Positions 24,604-34,530 of a stretch of DNA of 64,000 nt are shown here, in pieces. The stretch spans positions 28,444,342-28,508,341 of the forward strand of contig NC_063256.1 of the NCBI RefSeq assembly GCF_019578655.1. The letters run 5' to 3'. The position numbers and the translations under genes are program-made. Numbering within the stretch: the first letter of the stretch is position 1; every line of letters begins with the position of its first letter. The notes below the pieces were generated by a model that was not told where the DNA came from, searched no databases, and saw only the letters and a program-made list of their open reading frames with translations. The DNA is from Ricinus communis. Lineage: Eukaryota; Streptophyta; Magnoliopsida; Malpighiales; Euphorbiaceae.

Positions 24604-26071
24604 ATGCCAAGAAAATTGAAAGCAAAAGAAGAAAAGTCGACAGCAAGTTCAAAGCCTGTTCAAAGTCCAAAGAAGGAGATTTTACCCTCCTCTTCAAAGC
24701 CTATCCGAACCTGGACCAAAATCATCCATGAAGAAATTGACAAAAGCAAAGTAGATTCGGCCCAACAACAATTACAAATTCAGGAGTGGCTTGCACAGCA
24801 AGATCCTGAATTTCTAAAAAGGGTCGAAGAATATTCAAAGCAAATGATACAACTTCACCCCGAGGTCTCTCCAAAGACATCCTCTCCAAAGACATCCTCC
24901 TCTTCCAACAAGGGTAAAGGTATACTTTCTATCCCTTTTTCAAAACCTGAGATAGAAATTTTCCCTCAAAATCTATCTCAGAGCTCTCAAAATATTTCAA
25001 AGCCCAACTCTTAAGAAATAGTTTTGTCACAAACAATACTTTTCAAATACAATGAGTATATAGAAAAACAAAATTTTCAAAGCATTTTGACTATTGAGGA
25101 AGGATTCTGTACAGAAAGCCCCTCAAAACTGATTTCAAAGATTTTCCCTCCAGGATGGTATTTCAAGCCCTGGAATATTTCAAAACCTCAATCCTTCTAC
25201 CAGTCTATCCTTGAGGTAACTGGTTCTGTAAAATTCAAACACTTCAAAAAGCATAAAGACCATAAAGACCCTGCATATTCCACATGCACCATACAAAGAA
25301 TCCTTCACCCTTCAGATTGGGGAATGGATTTACACTCATCAAGATCTTTTCAAACTTCCCTCCAAAGAACCTACCCATCAAGCCTAAACACTTCTTTCAA
25401 CTATTGGGATTACCAACAAGCTTGGTTTAATACCTTTCTTCTTCAAAACGAAGGACAAAGCCATTCCTGGCTTTTATACTTCGATACAAGCTCAATCCAA
25501 ACTTCAAAGATCCCATATTGGTTTAAACAATGGTGGAATTTTTATGGCAATGTTTCTGAGACCATAATTCCAGAAGTTCTACCTCTGTTTAACTTATTCA
25601 AAGCCCACTATAAACCAAACAAAATAGAAAGACGTTTCCCCCCCTTTACTTCTATTTTGTTCAAACTTTTTTCTCCCCTGGGTATGTGTATGGTATTTCC
25701 ATTTCAATCAAGCAGCAGATGGAGAAATCATCCTTGCCCGAAGATTCAAAGTCAAATGGTGGGATAAATTTAACCACCAAGAAAAATTATCACTAAAGTT
25801 GGTACAAAGTTTCCTTTCAAAGAATAGCTTCTTGCCACCTCCGAAAGAACAGACCACTTTCCTGGCACAGAAGTCCTTTATTATTCTAAAGCTAGCGGCG
25901 GCTCAAACAGAAGAAGATTTCTTACAATTGATCAAATAATTTTCGGAAACCGCCTCTTCCAAAGGAAAATCGAAAGCTACTTCCTCTTCTAGCACCAGCT
26001 CAGCAGCAATAGACCTAGATGGTGACTCAAACGAAGATGACTGTTTCGAGATATTCAAGCCCATCAAATGA
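24604..26071 (+). pseudogene. EPRV-A ORF2, unknown function
   Basis: ORF2 begins at the ATG two bases after the ORF1 stop. It starts with a basic, Ser/Lys-rich segment, then a coiled-coil-like Gln/Glu-rich stretch (about residues 40-85). An in-frame TAA occurs at 25012-25014 and the same frame continues to 25767. It contains YWDYQQAWFNTFLL, a following HSW, and WFKQWWNFYG, each with a counterpart in EPRV-B ORF2. A shift near 25700-25760 moves the acidic C-terminal part to another frame, ending EDDCFEIFKPIK at the TGA 26069-26071. Florendoviruses are known to have a downstream ORF2 of unknown function. No enzymatic motif was seen. Confidence 0.75.
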
Positions 26072-26364
26072 TACCTCTATAAAGCCCTTGGGTTGAAAAC
26101 CAGAAATGGCAGCCCAAAATATTTATGTAATGGGCCAAATGCCCAATAATTAAAAAAAAAGTCATTTAAAAAGAAAAAAAAAAGAAGACAAAAGACTATT
26201 TAAAAAAGTAAAAGATTCTTCTCCAAAGCGTGGCAGACAACTTCTGCAAAAGTAGTGGAGCATCTTACTCCATTATCAAAAGAATACAAAAGATGTGGAG
26301 CCCCTCATTCCACTATGAAGAGCATCTAAAGAAGAGCATCCAAAGCTTCAAGGCTGAAGACCTC

Positions 26365-26372
26365 TATAAATA
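26365..26372 (+). promoter_or_regulatory. TATA box of the EPRV-A pregenomic promoter
   Basis: TATAAATA within the near-palindrome cctctataaatagagg, about 290 bp after ORF2 and upstream of the poly(A) signal and the genome end. This matches the placement of the pregenomic RNA promoter in Caulimoviridae. Confidence 0.7.
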
Positions 26373-26582
26373 GAGGAGTTTTCCAAAGAAGAAGGCAGAC
26401 TGAAAAATAAGAAGAGATTCTTATATTCTTTAAGTCATACCATTAGAAATATAGTGAAAAAAGAGAGAGTGTGAGAGTGATAGTGAGAAAACCACCTTTC
26501 TCTTATATTCAATTCCTCTTGTAAGTTATATTTCTTTTGTTTAAAGTTCTTATTCAAAAGTTTGTATATTTGTTCATCTATT

Positions 26583-26588
26583 AATAAA
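26583..26588 (+). terminator. poly(A) signal of EPRV-A
   Basis: AATAAA about 215 bp downstream of the TATA box, before the genome end. In pararetroviruses the signal lies in the terminally redundant region between transcription start and poly(A) site. Confidence 0.6.
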
Positions 26589-26685
26589 AGTTATCATCTT
26601 GTCTTTCATTCTTGTTTAAGATTTAACAAGCGTATGCTCTGTGCTTGCCTCGACTAAGGATCCTGCACACCAAAAACTTGTTAGT

Positions 26686-26881
26686 ATATATATATATTAA
26701 TCTCTGAGACGTAATTTTTTTTTGACATGAATGCTTAATTTTTGACACAAATTTTTTTTTTTATTTTGACAAACGAGATTCAAGCTTATATACAATTTTG
26801 TTGTTCTTTCTATTAATTTATTGATTAATAAGTTACATTACTAATTAAACACTTATTCTAATCCTAAAAAATAACATATTA
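26686..26881 (+). mobile_element. 5' part of a plus-strand Helitron
   Basis: atatatattaatctctgag and the following 170 bp match, in inverse orientation, the 5' portion of the Helitron at 26882-27745. The element is interrupted at 26881 by that nested Helitron, resumes at 27746-27838, is interrupted by the EPRV-B block, and appears to end at 55756. Confidence 0.6.
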
Positions 26882-27745
26882 ACTAGTTGTTTACTCGTGC
26901 ATTGCACAACCATTATTATTATTTCGAATATAAAATCAAATTTATAAATCAAATTTAATAAATTATTCAATATTTAATATTAATTTATAATATTCTAAAA
27001 AAATCGCAAATTAACTATTTCAAAATATTTTTAATTTTTTAAAATTTTATTAGTGCAATAATATAAAAATTATTTTTAAAATATTTATTATTAATTCTAA
27101 TATTTTATAAATTAATATTATCAATATAATATATTACTACCTTTTAGAATTAAAAATTATAATATAAGTGAAAATTAATTTACTAGTGAATATAATATTT
27201 AAAAATATTATTTTCTATAATTAGAATCATTATCTAATTAAAAATTAATTTATTAGTTAATATAATATTAAAATATAATTAATATATGCTATTTTTAAGA
27301 ATAATTATTATTTAATTAGAAAATTAACTATTATCTAATTATAAAATTAATTATTATCTAATTAGAAAACTAATTTATTAAATCATTATCTAATTAAAAA
27401 ATTAATTTATTAGTTAATATAATATTAAAATATAATTAATATATGCTATTTTTAAGAATAATTATTATTTAATTAGAAAATTAACTATTATCTAATTATA
27501 AAATTAATTATTATCTAATTAGAAAACTAATTTATTATTAATATATTATCTTTTTAGGATTTAAATGAGTGTTTAATTAGGAATGACTTATTAATCAATA
27601 AATCAATAGAAAAAATCACTAACTTACACATAAACTTGAATTTTATGTGTCAAAATAAATATATATGTTGAAATAAAAATTTTCTGTGTCAAAATTAAAT
27701 AGCGGTATAAAAAAAATTTAGGTCTCAGAAATTAATATATATAGA
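26882..27745 (-). mobile_element. complete non-autonomous Helitron, minus strand
   Basis: Both ends follow Helitron rules. On the minus strand it starts TCTATATATATTAAT at 27745, preceded by A. It ends with gtgcaatgcac hairpin bases and CTAGT (26886-26882), followed by T. That is insertion between A and T without target duplication. It is 864 bp, AT-rich and has no Rep/helicase ORF. It carries an internal 157-bp tandem duplication. Confidence 0.8.
27226..27538. repeat. 157-bp tandem duplication inside the Helitron
   Basis: Two adjacent near-identical copies begin atcattatctaatta at 27226 and 27382. The copy at 54988-55381 starts within this region. Confidence 0.85.
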
Positions 27746-27838
27746 TAATAAATTAGTTTTTGAATTAGATATTAGTTTTCTAATTAGATAATAATTATTC
27801 TAAAAAATAGCATATTAATTATATTTAATATTATATTA
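27443..27838 (+). repeat. left copy of the ~395 bp direct repeat flanking EPRV-B
   Basis: This Helitron-derived stretch, including the 5' end of the minus-strand Helitron and the resumption of the plus-strand one (27746-27838), recurs almost identically at 54988-55381 on the far side of the 27 kb EPRV-B block. The few differences are homopolymer lengths and CTG/CAG sites. Confidence 0.9.
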
Positions 27839-27893
27839 AATTTTCGTTGGTACAAAGATGTCTTTTTAACAAAAGTTTTCTCTAGAACTGATT
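27839..27893 (+). pseudogene. EPRV-B coat protein fragment
   Basis: 55 bp identical to coat protein sequence at 41018-41067 and 50380-50427 (FRWYKDVFLTKVFSRTD). It joins Helitron sequence on the left and retrotransposon gag on the right, so it is only a junction scrap. Confidence 0.8.
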
Positions 27894-27913
27894 GGGGGGA
27901 TAAAATCGAAGAC

Positions 27914-28867
27914 ATGGACCTACGCATCGAGAAGCTAGAGTCCAAGGGGGACGACGGAGAGCTTCGCGGGGAGATGCAAGGTGCCTTGAATGTTCTCGCC
28001 GACAATTTATCAAGGGACAATGAGGCTCTCAAGAAGTTGCTTGTCCAATGCCTAGAGAAGGTCGATAAGCTCGAGGTGGAGCTCAATTTGTGCAAGACCG
28101 CGTTGGCAAAGAGTGGGGGAGCGCAAGCAGTGACGGTCCACAAGGTCGATGCTCCTAAACCAAAAGCCTACGGTGGGGCGAGGAATGCGAGGGAGATCGA
28201 CAACTTCCTATGGAACTTGGAGGGATACTTTGAGGCAGTGGGCATCGTGGACGACACCACTAAGGTAAAGTCCGTATCTCTCTACTTGTGTGATATTGCT
28301 ACCGTCTGGTGGAGACGGAGGTGCGAGGATGTGAAAAAGGGCCTCTGCACTATTAATACTTGGGAAGATTTTGTTCGGGAGCTTAAGAAGCAATTCTATC
28401 CCGACAATGCCGAGAAGGAGGCGAGGTCAAAGCTTCGACGTCTCCAACATAGAGATGGTCATATTCGGGAATATGTGAAGGAGTTCTCCGAATTGATGTT
28501 GGAGATTCCCGATTTGGGGGAAAAGGAAGCTTTTCATGCCTTCATTGATGGGTTATCTCGGTGGGCTCAGTTGGAGCTAGAAAGGCGAGGTGTACAGGAC
28601 CTTGCCACCGCGATGGCGGTTGCCGAGTCCTTGATAGAGTTGAAGAGGAAGGACTCGTTTAAGCCAAAAGTAAAGAAATACGAAGGAGGTGACAAAGGTG
28701 GTGGAGATAGGGGAAAATCTTTCACCAAGGATGGTAAGGCTTCATATAAAGATAAGGGCAAGTGGAAGAAGGAAGACAGGCGTAGTTCTTCCCCGAGAAA
28801 GCTTGCACTTCATACGACGGACCTCGTGAGTATGATTGTCCAAAGCGAGGAAAGCTTGGAGCGCTAG
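27914..28867 (+). CDS. Ty3/gypsy gag fragment captured in the EPRV-B cluster
   Basis: A 317-codon frame with GC-richer codon use than the viral DNA around it. The N-terminal third is a coiled-coil-like Glu/Lys/Leu segment. Residues about 85-215 are a Retrotrans_gag (PF03732) domain: AREIDNFLWNLEGYF, WEDFVRELKKQFYPDN, RLQHRDGHIREYVKEFSEL and GLSRWAQLEL. A basic Lys/Gly-rich tail follows. A CCHC knuckle should come next. Its remains (YDCPKRGKLGALVITEEERQ in another frame, to about 28968) show small indels just before the stop at 28865-28867. No protease or RT follows: at about 28970-28981 the sequence switches to minus-strand viral RT. Gag would form a retrotransposon particle; this piece is orphaned. 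Confidence 0.8.
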   Translation: MDLRIEKLESKGDDGELRGEMQGALNVLADNLSRDNEALKKLLVQCLEKVDKLEVELNLCKTALAKSGGAQAVTVHKVDAPKPKAYGGARNAREIDNFLWNLEGYFEAVGIVDDTTKVKSVSLYLCDIATVWWRRRCEDVKKGLCTINTWEDFVRELKKQFYPDNAEKEARSKLRRLQHRDGHIREYVKEFSELMLEIPDLGEKEAFHAFIDGLSRWAQLELERRGVQDLATAMAVAESLIELKRKDSFKPKVKKYEGGDKGGGDRGKSFTKDGKASYKDKGKWKKEDRRSSSPRKLALHTTDLVSMIVQSEESLER

Positions 28868-28980
28868 TGATCACCGAAGAGGAAAGGCAAGAAGAAGAGC
28901 GAAGACTTGCTTCCCTTCGACTTCTCAATGCTATCCAAGCCAAAGTGGAGCAAAAGCCTCGTGGACGAATGTTCAAATTC

Positions 28981-30845
28981 TAACACATCATCAATGTAAA
29001 CAATGGTAAATGATTGATGATCATGAAAAATGTCATTCATAATTCTCTGGAATTCAGATGGTGCATTTTCTAATCCAAATGGCATGACATTCCATTCATA
29101 ATGACCGAAAGGAACATTAAAACCAGTTTTATAACGATCCTTTTCATCTATTTGGATTTGCCAAAAACCAGATTTCATGTCAAACTTAGAATAAATTTTT
29201 GAATCATAAAGTTTTTCAACAAATCTCTTTTGTTAGTACAGGTATCTAATCCATTCTAAAACTTTATTTAAAGGTTTATAATTTATGACAAGTCTGGGTA
29301 CACCACGTTCCTTCTCATTTGCATTATAGACATAGAAAGCGAGCTCAGGAGAACTAGAATTACGAATTAACCCCTTTTGTAATAATTCATCTATTTCTTT
29401 CTTACAATGATTTTCAAGTTCTGTGTTCATATGTATAGCATGTGATTTTGTTGGTATGTTATTTTCGGAAAATCTTTAACATAAGGTAAAGATATCACAT
29501 GTTTTTCCTATTCCAAAAGCATTTGGGACAGTGCACATAAGTCTTTAGTAAAGAGATTCTCGATATCTTTTATTTTGGCTTTTGTCACATCAAGGTCTAA
29601 CTCTTCTTTAATCTTTAAAGATAAGATTTCTTTGTTTAAAAAGCGATTTGTTTTTTCTTTTGACTAATAAGATCTTTAAAAACACAATTTTTCTTCAAAA
29701 CATTTATGTCCTTTTCTTGCTCGGAGAAGATGAATTTAAAACAAATTTCTTTTCCTAATAATCTAGTTTTGATACCGTGTGTGTCAACTGTGAAAGGATA
29801 AAGTAATGCTAAAAATGGAGTTCCAAGAATAACGGTGAGGATAGATTTTTTATTAGAATAAAAGAAGTGTAAAACACAATCCATCATTACAAATTTTAAC
29901 TTTAGAAAGTTTATAATTTATTTGCATTCTTGAACCATCGGTGATGTAATTTTTCGGTTGTTTTTCAAAAACTGTGTAGGTACAATTCCTTCTTGTATAC
30001 AATTTTGGTCGCTCCGAATCAACTAAAGCAATTGTCTCAATTTTAAAATCATTTATAAGAATTCTAACAAAATAAACCATTTATGAAAATTTACTCGGTA
30101 ATATGAGCTAAAAATTCATTAATATGAGAATCATTCGTATTTCGGAGGACTCGGCAATATCTTTATTTTTCCTATTTAGTTCCAATTTTAAAATTCTTTC
30201 TTTGAAATCTAAATTTTCATTTTTAAATTATTAATTTCTTGTTTTATATTTTTAATTTCTTCTTGTAAATCTTGAATATTAGGTGTAGAATTTCTAGAAG
30301 ATTTTGAGTCAAATCTTTGAAAAATTTCTTTTAAGTTATAAGGAATAGGTTCGGATTTTTGAATTTCATTATGCAAAACAATATCTCTTAATTTTAAAAG
30401 TATTTTTCTCTATCGGAAGGGTCATTAATTTTGTCAACTAATTCAAAAGATCGGAAAGGGTTTCTTTTGTTAAAACATTTAAAGTTGAATTACAACAAGG
30501 ACTGTACAAATTCCAGGACCTTCACATGTTTCAAAATAAGTATTTGTAGAAGATGAATCACTTAGAATATTTAAATCATTTTCTTCAAAATCACTTAAAT
30601 CAGAATTTCGAATCATATCGGATAGTAAAAGATTAAGCATTTGATCTTTAAGTTTATCGGAGATGTCTAATTTATTAATTTTTTCTTTCATCCTACATTG
30701 GGATTTAAAATGACCAACACGACCACATTTGTAATGATAGGGAGGACCTTTCTTTTTATTATTTTTATTTTTATTTTGAGAAATATTTTTGGATGAAGAA
30801 GGTTTTTGAAAATTCGAAGTATTTTTTCTATAATTTTTATTAGAA
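28981..30845 (-). pseudogene. EPRV-B block: coat protein C-terminus, protease and RT, inverted
   Basis: On the minus strand, from 30845 down, it carries the end of the coat protein with the CCHC knuckle region (about 30690-30740), the acidic linker, protease (VILGTPFLALLYPF around 29800) and RT up to YIDDV, where it meets the gag fragment. Frames run 30691-30479, 30080-29853, 29887-29636, 29430-29233 and 29178-28864 with shifts between them. Most shifts sit at CTG/CAG positions or homopolymers relative to sister blocks (for example 30000-30020 and 29330-29345). Read as an integrated viral fragment, not expressed protein. Confidence 0.8.
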
Positions 30846-30850
30846 TAAAA

Positions 30851-31603
30851 GAAGGAATTGTACCTACACAGTTTTTTGAAAAAACAACTGAAAAATTACA
30901 TACTGCTGATGGTTCAAGAATGCAAATAAATTATAAACTTTCTGAAGTTAAAATTTGTAATGATGGATTGTGTTTTTACACTTCTTTTATTCTAATAAAA
31001 AATCTATCTGCTACTGTTATTCTTGGAACTCCATTTTTAGCATTACTTTATCCTTTCACAGTTGACACACACGGTATCAAAACTAGATTATTAGGAAAAG
31101 AAATTTGTTTTAAATTCATCTTCTCTGAGCAAGAAAAGGACATAAATGTTTTGAAGAAAAATTGTGTTTTTAATGATCTTATTAGTCAAAAGAAAAAACA
31201 AATCGCTTTTTTAAACAAAGAAATCTTATCTTTAAAGATTAAAGAAGAGTTAGACCTTGATGTGACAAAAGCCAAAATAAAAGATATCGAGAATCTCTTT
31301 ACTAAAGACTTATGTGCACCGTCCCCAATGCTTTTGGAATAGGAAAAACATGTGATATCTTTACCTTATGTTAAAGATTTTTCTGAAAATAACATACCAA
31401 CAAAATCACATGCTATACATATGAACACAGAACTTGAAAATCATTGTAAGAAAGAAATAGATGAATTATTACAAAAGGGGTTAATTCGTAATTCTAGTTC
31501 TCCCTGGAGCTGCTCTGCTTTCTATGTCTATAATGCAGCTGAGAAGGAACGTGGTGTACCCAGACTTGTCATAAATTATAAACCTTTAAATAAAGTTTTA
31601 GAA
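30851..31603 (+). pseudogene. EPRV-B block: protease to RT N-terminus
   Basis: Plus-strand sequence from GIVPTQFFEK (protease) through VILGTPFLALLYPF to the RT motif PRLVINYKPLNK. A shift near 31320 divides it into frames 30851-31342 and 31352-31603. It is the inverted partner of part of 28981-30845, so the two could form a long RNA hairpin. It breaks off within aagttttagaa, a word shared with the next, inverted block. Confidence 0.8.
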
Positions 31604-31734
31604 ACTCTATCATTTGTAAAAATATTTTTAAAAGGAAATTCTATATCATTATTGTTACAATAAATTTCAAACCAGATAAAAAACGGAACATTTACCTTAA
31701 CAGAATTCAAATATTCATAAAATTTCTCTTGAAT
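31603..31734 (-). pseudogene. EPRV-B scrap between movement and coat protein regions, inverted
   Basis: 132 bp matching 48235-48370 in reverse orientation (FYEYLNSVKVNVPFFIWFEI on the minus strand). Junctions on both sides share short words with the neighbouring blocks. Confidence 0.8.
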
Positions 31735-34360
31735 AAAAATAAAAATAATAAAAAGAAAGGTCCTCCTGTCTGTTACAAATGTGGTCGTGTTGGTCATTTT
31801 AAATCCCAATGTAGGATGAAAGAAAAAATTAATAAATTAGACATCTCTGATAAACTTAAAGATCAAATGCTTAATCTTTTACTATCTGATACAGATTCTG
31901 AAAATTCTGATTTAAGTGATTTTGAAGAAAATGATTTAAATATTCTAAGTGATTCATCTTCTACAAATACTGATTTTGAAACATGTGAAGGTCCTGGAAT
32001 TTGTACAGGTCCTTGTTGTAATTCAACTTTAAATGTTTTAACAAAAGAAACCCTTTCTGATCTTTTTGAATTAGTTGACAAAATTAATGACCCTTCTGAT
32101 AGAGAAAAATACTTTTTAAAATTAAGAGATATTGTTTTGCATAATGAAATTCAAAAATCTGAACCTATTCCTTATAACTTAAAAGAAATTTTTCAAAGAT
32201 TTGACTCAAAATCTTCTAGAAATTGTACACCTAATATTCAAGATTTACAAGAAGAAATTAAAAATATAAAACAAGAAATTAATAATTTAAAAATGAAAAT
32301 TTAGATTTCAAAGAAAGAATTTTAAAATTGGAACTAAATAGGAAAAATAAAGATATTGCTGAGTCCTCTGAAAATACGAATGATTCTCATATTAATGAAT
32401 TTTTAGCTCATATTACCAGAGTAAATTTTCATAAATGGTTTATTTTTGTTAGAATTCTTATAAATGATTTTAAAATTGAGACAATTGCTTTAGTTGATTT
32501 TGGAGCAGACCAAAATTGTATACAAGAAGGAATTGTACCTACGTTTTTTGAAAAACAACCGAAAAATTACATACCGATGGTTCAAGAATGCAAATAAATT
32601 ATAAACTTTCTAAAGTTAAAATTTGTAATGATGGATTGTGTTTTTACACTTCTTTTATTCTAATAAAAAATCTATCTGCTACTGTTATTCTTGGAACTCC
32701 ATTTTTAGCATTACTTTATCCTTTCACAGTTGACACACACGGTATCAAAACTAGATTATTAGGAAAAGAAATTTGTTTTAAATTCATCTTCTCTGAGCAA
32801 GAAAAGGATATAAATGTTTTGAAGAAAAATTGTGTTTTTAATGATCTTATTAGTCAAAAGAAAAAACAAATCGCTTTTTTAAACAAAGAAATCTTATCTT
32901 TAAAGATTAAAGAAGAGTTAGACCTTGATGTGACAAAAGCCAAAATAAAAGATATCGAGAATCTCTTTACTAAAGACTTATGTGCACTGTCCCAAATGCT
33001 TTTGGAATAGGAAAAACATGTGATATCTTTACCTTATGTTAAAGATTTTCCGAAATAACATACCAACAAAATCACATGCTATACATATGAACACAGAACT
33101 TGAAAATCATTGTAAGAAAGAAATAGATGAATTATTACAAAAGGGGTTAATTCGTAATTCTAGTTCTCCCTGGAGCTGCTATGCTTTCTATGTCTATAAT
33201 GCAGCTGAGAAGGAACGTGGTGTACCCAGACTTGTCATAAATTATAAACCTTTAAATAAAGTTTTAGAATGGATTAGATACCCTTTACCTAACAAAAGAG
33301 ATTTGTTGAAAAACTTTATGATTCAAAAATTTATTCTAAGTTTGACATGAAATCCGGTTTTGGCAAATCCAAATAGATGAAAAGGATCGTTATAAAACTG
33401 GTTTTAATGTTCCTTTCGGTCATTATGAATGGAATGTCATGCCATTTGGATTAAAAATGCACCATCCGAATTCCAGAGAATTATGAATGACATTTTCATG
33501 ATCATCAATCATTTACCATTGTTTACATTGATGATGTGTTAGTCTTTTCAAATTCATTAGCACAACATTTTTCTCATTTGCATAAGTTTTACAATATAAT
33601 TAAACAAAATGGTTTAGTAGTTTCTGCACCTAAAATGAAACTATGTCAAACAAAAATTAGATTTCTTGGACATGAAATTTTTGAAAATAATGTTTCACCT
33701 ATTTCAAGAGTTTTGGAATTTACTTCCAAATTTTCTGATGAAATTAAGGACAAAAATCAACTTCAAAGATTTTTGGGATGCCTTAATTATGTATCTGATT
33801 TCTTTAAGGATATTAGAATCCTCTGTAAACCTTTGTTCAATCGTCTTAGGAAAAATCCAAAACCCTGGACCCATGAACACACTCAAGTCGTACAAACTAT
33901 TAAACAAAAAATTCGTCATTTACCTTGTCTATCCATACCACATCCCAATGCCTTTCTCATAGTAGAAACGGATGCCTCTGATTTAGGTTTTGGAGGTATT
34001 CTCAAACAGAGGTTACCTAATCAAAATACAGAGTCTTTGGTTAGATTTCACTCTGGAGCATGGAATGAAACCCAATCTAAATACTCTACTATTAAAAAAG
34101 AGCTTTTATCAATTGTTTTGTGTATTACAAAATTTGAAGATGATTTAGTTGGAAAACATTTTTTACTACGTATTGATTGTAGTGCTGCAAAAAACATTTT
34201 AGAAAAGGATGTTAAAAATTTTATTTCAAAACAAGTTTTTGCCAGATGGCAAGCACTATTAGGAATATTTGATTTTGATATTGAGTATATTAAAGGTTCT
34301 TCAAATTCTTTGCCTGATTTTTTGACAAGAGAATTTTTGCAGGGAAATAAATCAAGCTAA
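31735..34360 (+). pseudogene. EPRV-B block: zinc knuckle, protease, RT, RNase H
   Basis: This begins in the Lys/Asn-rich segment before the knuckle CYKCGRVGHFKSQC (about 31770-31811). It continues through the acidic linker, protease (here ALVDFGADQNC, Ser of DSG replaced by Phe at about 32500), RT and a full RNase H ending at TAA 34358-34360. The protease change and the frame breaks near 32303, 32570, 33000, 33050, 33350 and 33530 are small events absent from sister blocks and mostly at CTG or homopolymer sites, so some may be sequencing errors. The RNase H part (33536-34360) is unbroken, with IVETDASDLGFGG and LPDFLTREFL. Confidence 0.85.
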
Positions 34361-34365
34361 TTCTT

Positions 34366-34425
34366 ATGGGCACTCCCATAAAGAAAAAATTATCTCCAGC
34401 CGATTTTGCGGCTAAAAAGTCTGGA
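34366..34425 (+). pseudogene. EPRV-B ORF2, first 20 codons only
   Basis: The start MGTPIKKKLSPADFAAKKSG is present five bases after the ORF1 stop, as in the full copies, then cut at 34425 by an inverted leader fragment. Confidence 0.85.
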
Positions 34426-34530
34426 ATAATAATAATAGAAAATAAAAGATATAAGTAAATAATTTAAACTTTTATTGAAAGAAGATTTTACAAAGAGAGA
34501 TAGTAGGGAAGATAGTTCAAGCATTCAAGT
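34426..34530 (-). other. inverted EPRV-B leader fragment (poly(A)-signal region)
   Basis: Reverse complement of about 38390-38500, including the AATAAA (minus strand, around 34476) but not the TATA box. The right joint lies in aagtgat, a 7-bp word present in both the leader and the coat protein sequence that follows. Confidence 0.85.

Larger units (their letters stand above)
15945..26685 (+). mobile_element. EPRV-A: near-complete endogenous pararetrovirus (florendovirus-like)
   Basis: A viral genome in the order PBS, movement protein, coat protein with CCHC knuckle, protease, RT, RNase H, separate ORF2, then TATA box and poly(A) signal. Removing the 2.8 kb insertion at 17309-20125 leaves about 7.9 kb, a normal size for Caulimoviridae. 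The ends share a 16 bp word (15954-15969 and 26670-26685, one mismatch), as expected when a circular genome is integrated with slight terminal redundancy. MP-first order plus a downstream ORF2 fits Florendovirus; Petuvirus is the nearest alternative. It is broken at many positions (lost MP start, internal stops, RT active-site change), so not functional. Confidence 0.85.

Noticed and set aside
27914..28867. Gag fragment as a domesticated host gene
   Set aside because: It is flanked directly by viral scraps, its zinc knuckle is broken and no LTR or promoter is present; capture is the simpler reading.
28208..28976. Minus-strand frames opposite the gag fragment
   Set aside because: They mirror the gag coding strand and carry no independent motif.
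33704..33919. 71-codon minus-strand frame recurring at 36294, 43416 and 52791
   Set aside because: It recurs only because the RT/RNase H region recurs; it is antisense to a well-defined coding frame.
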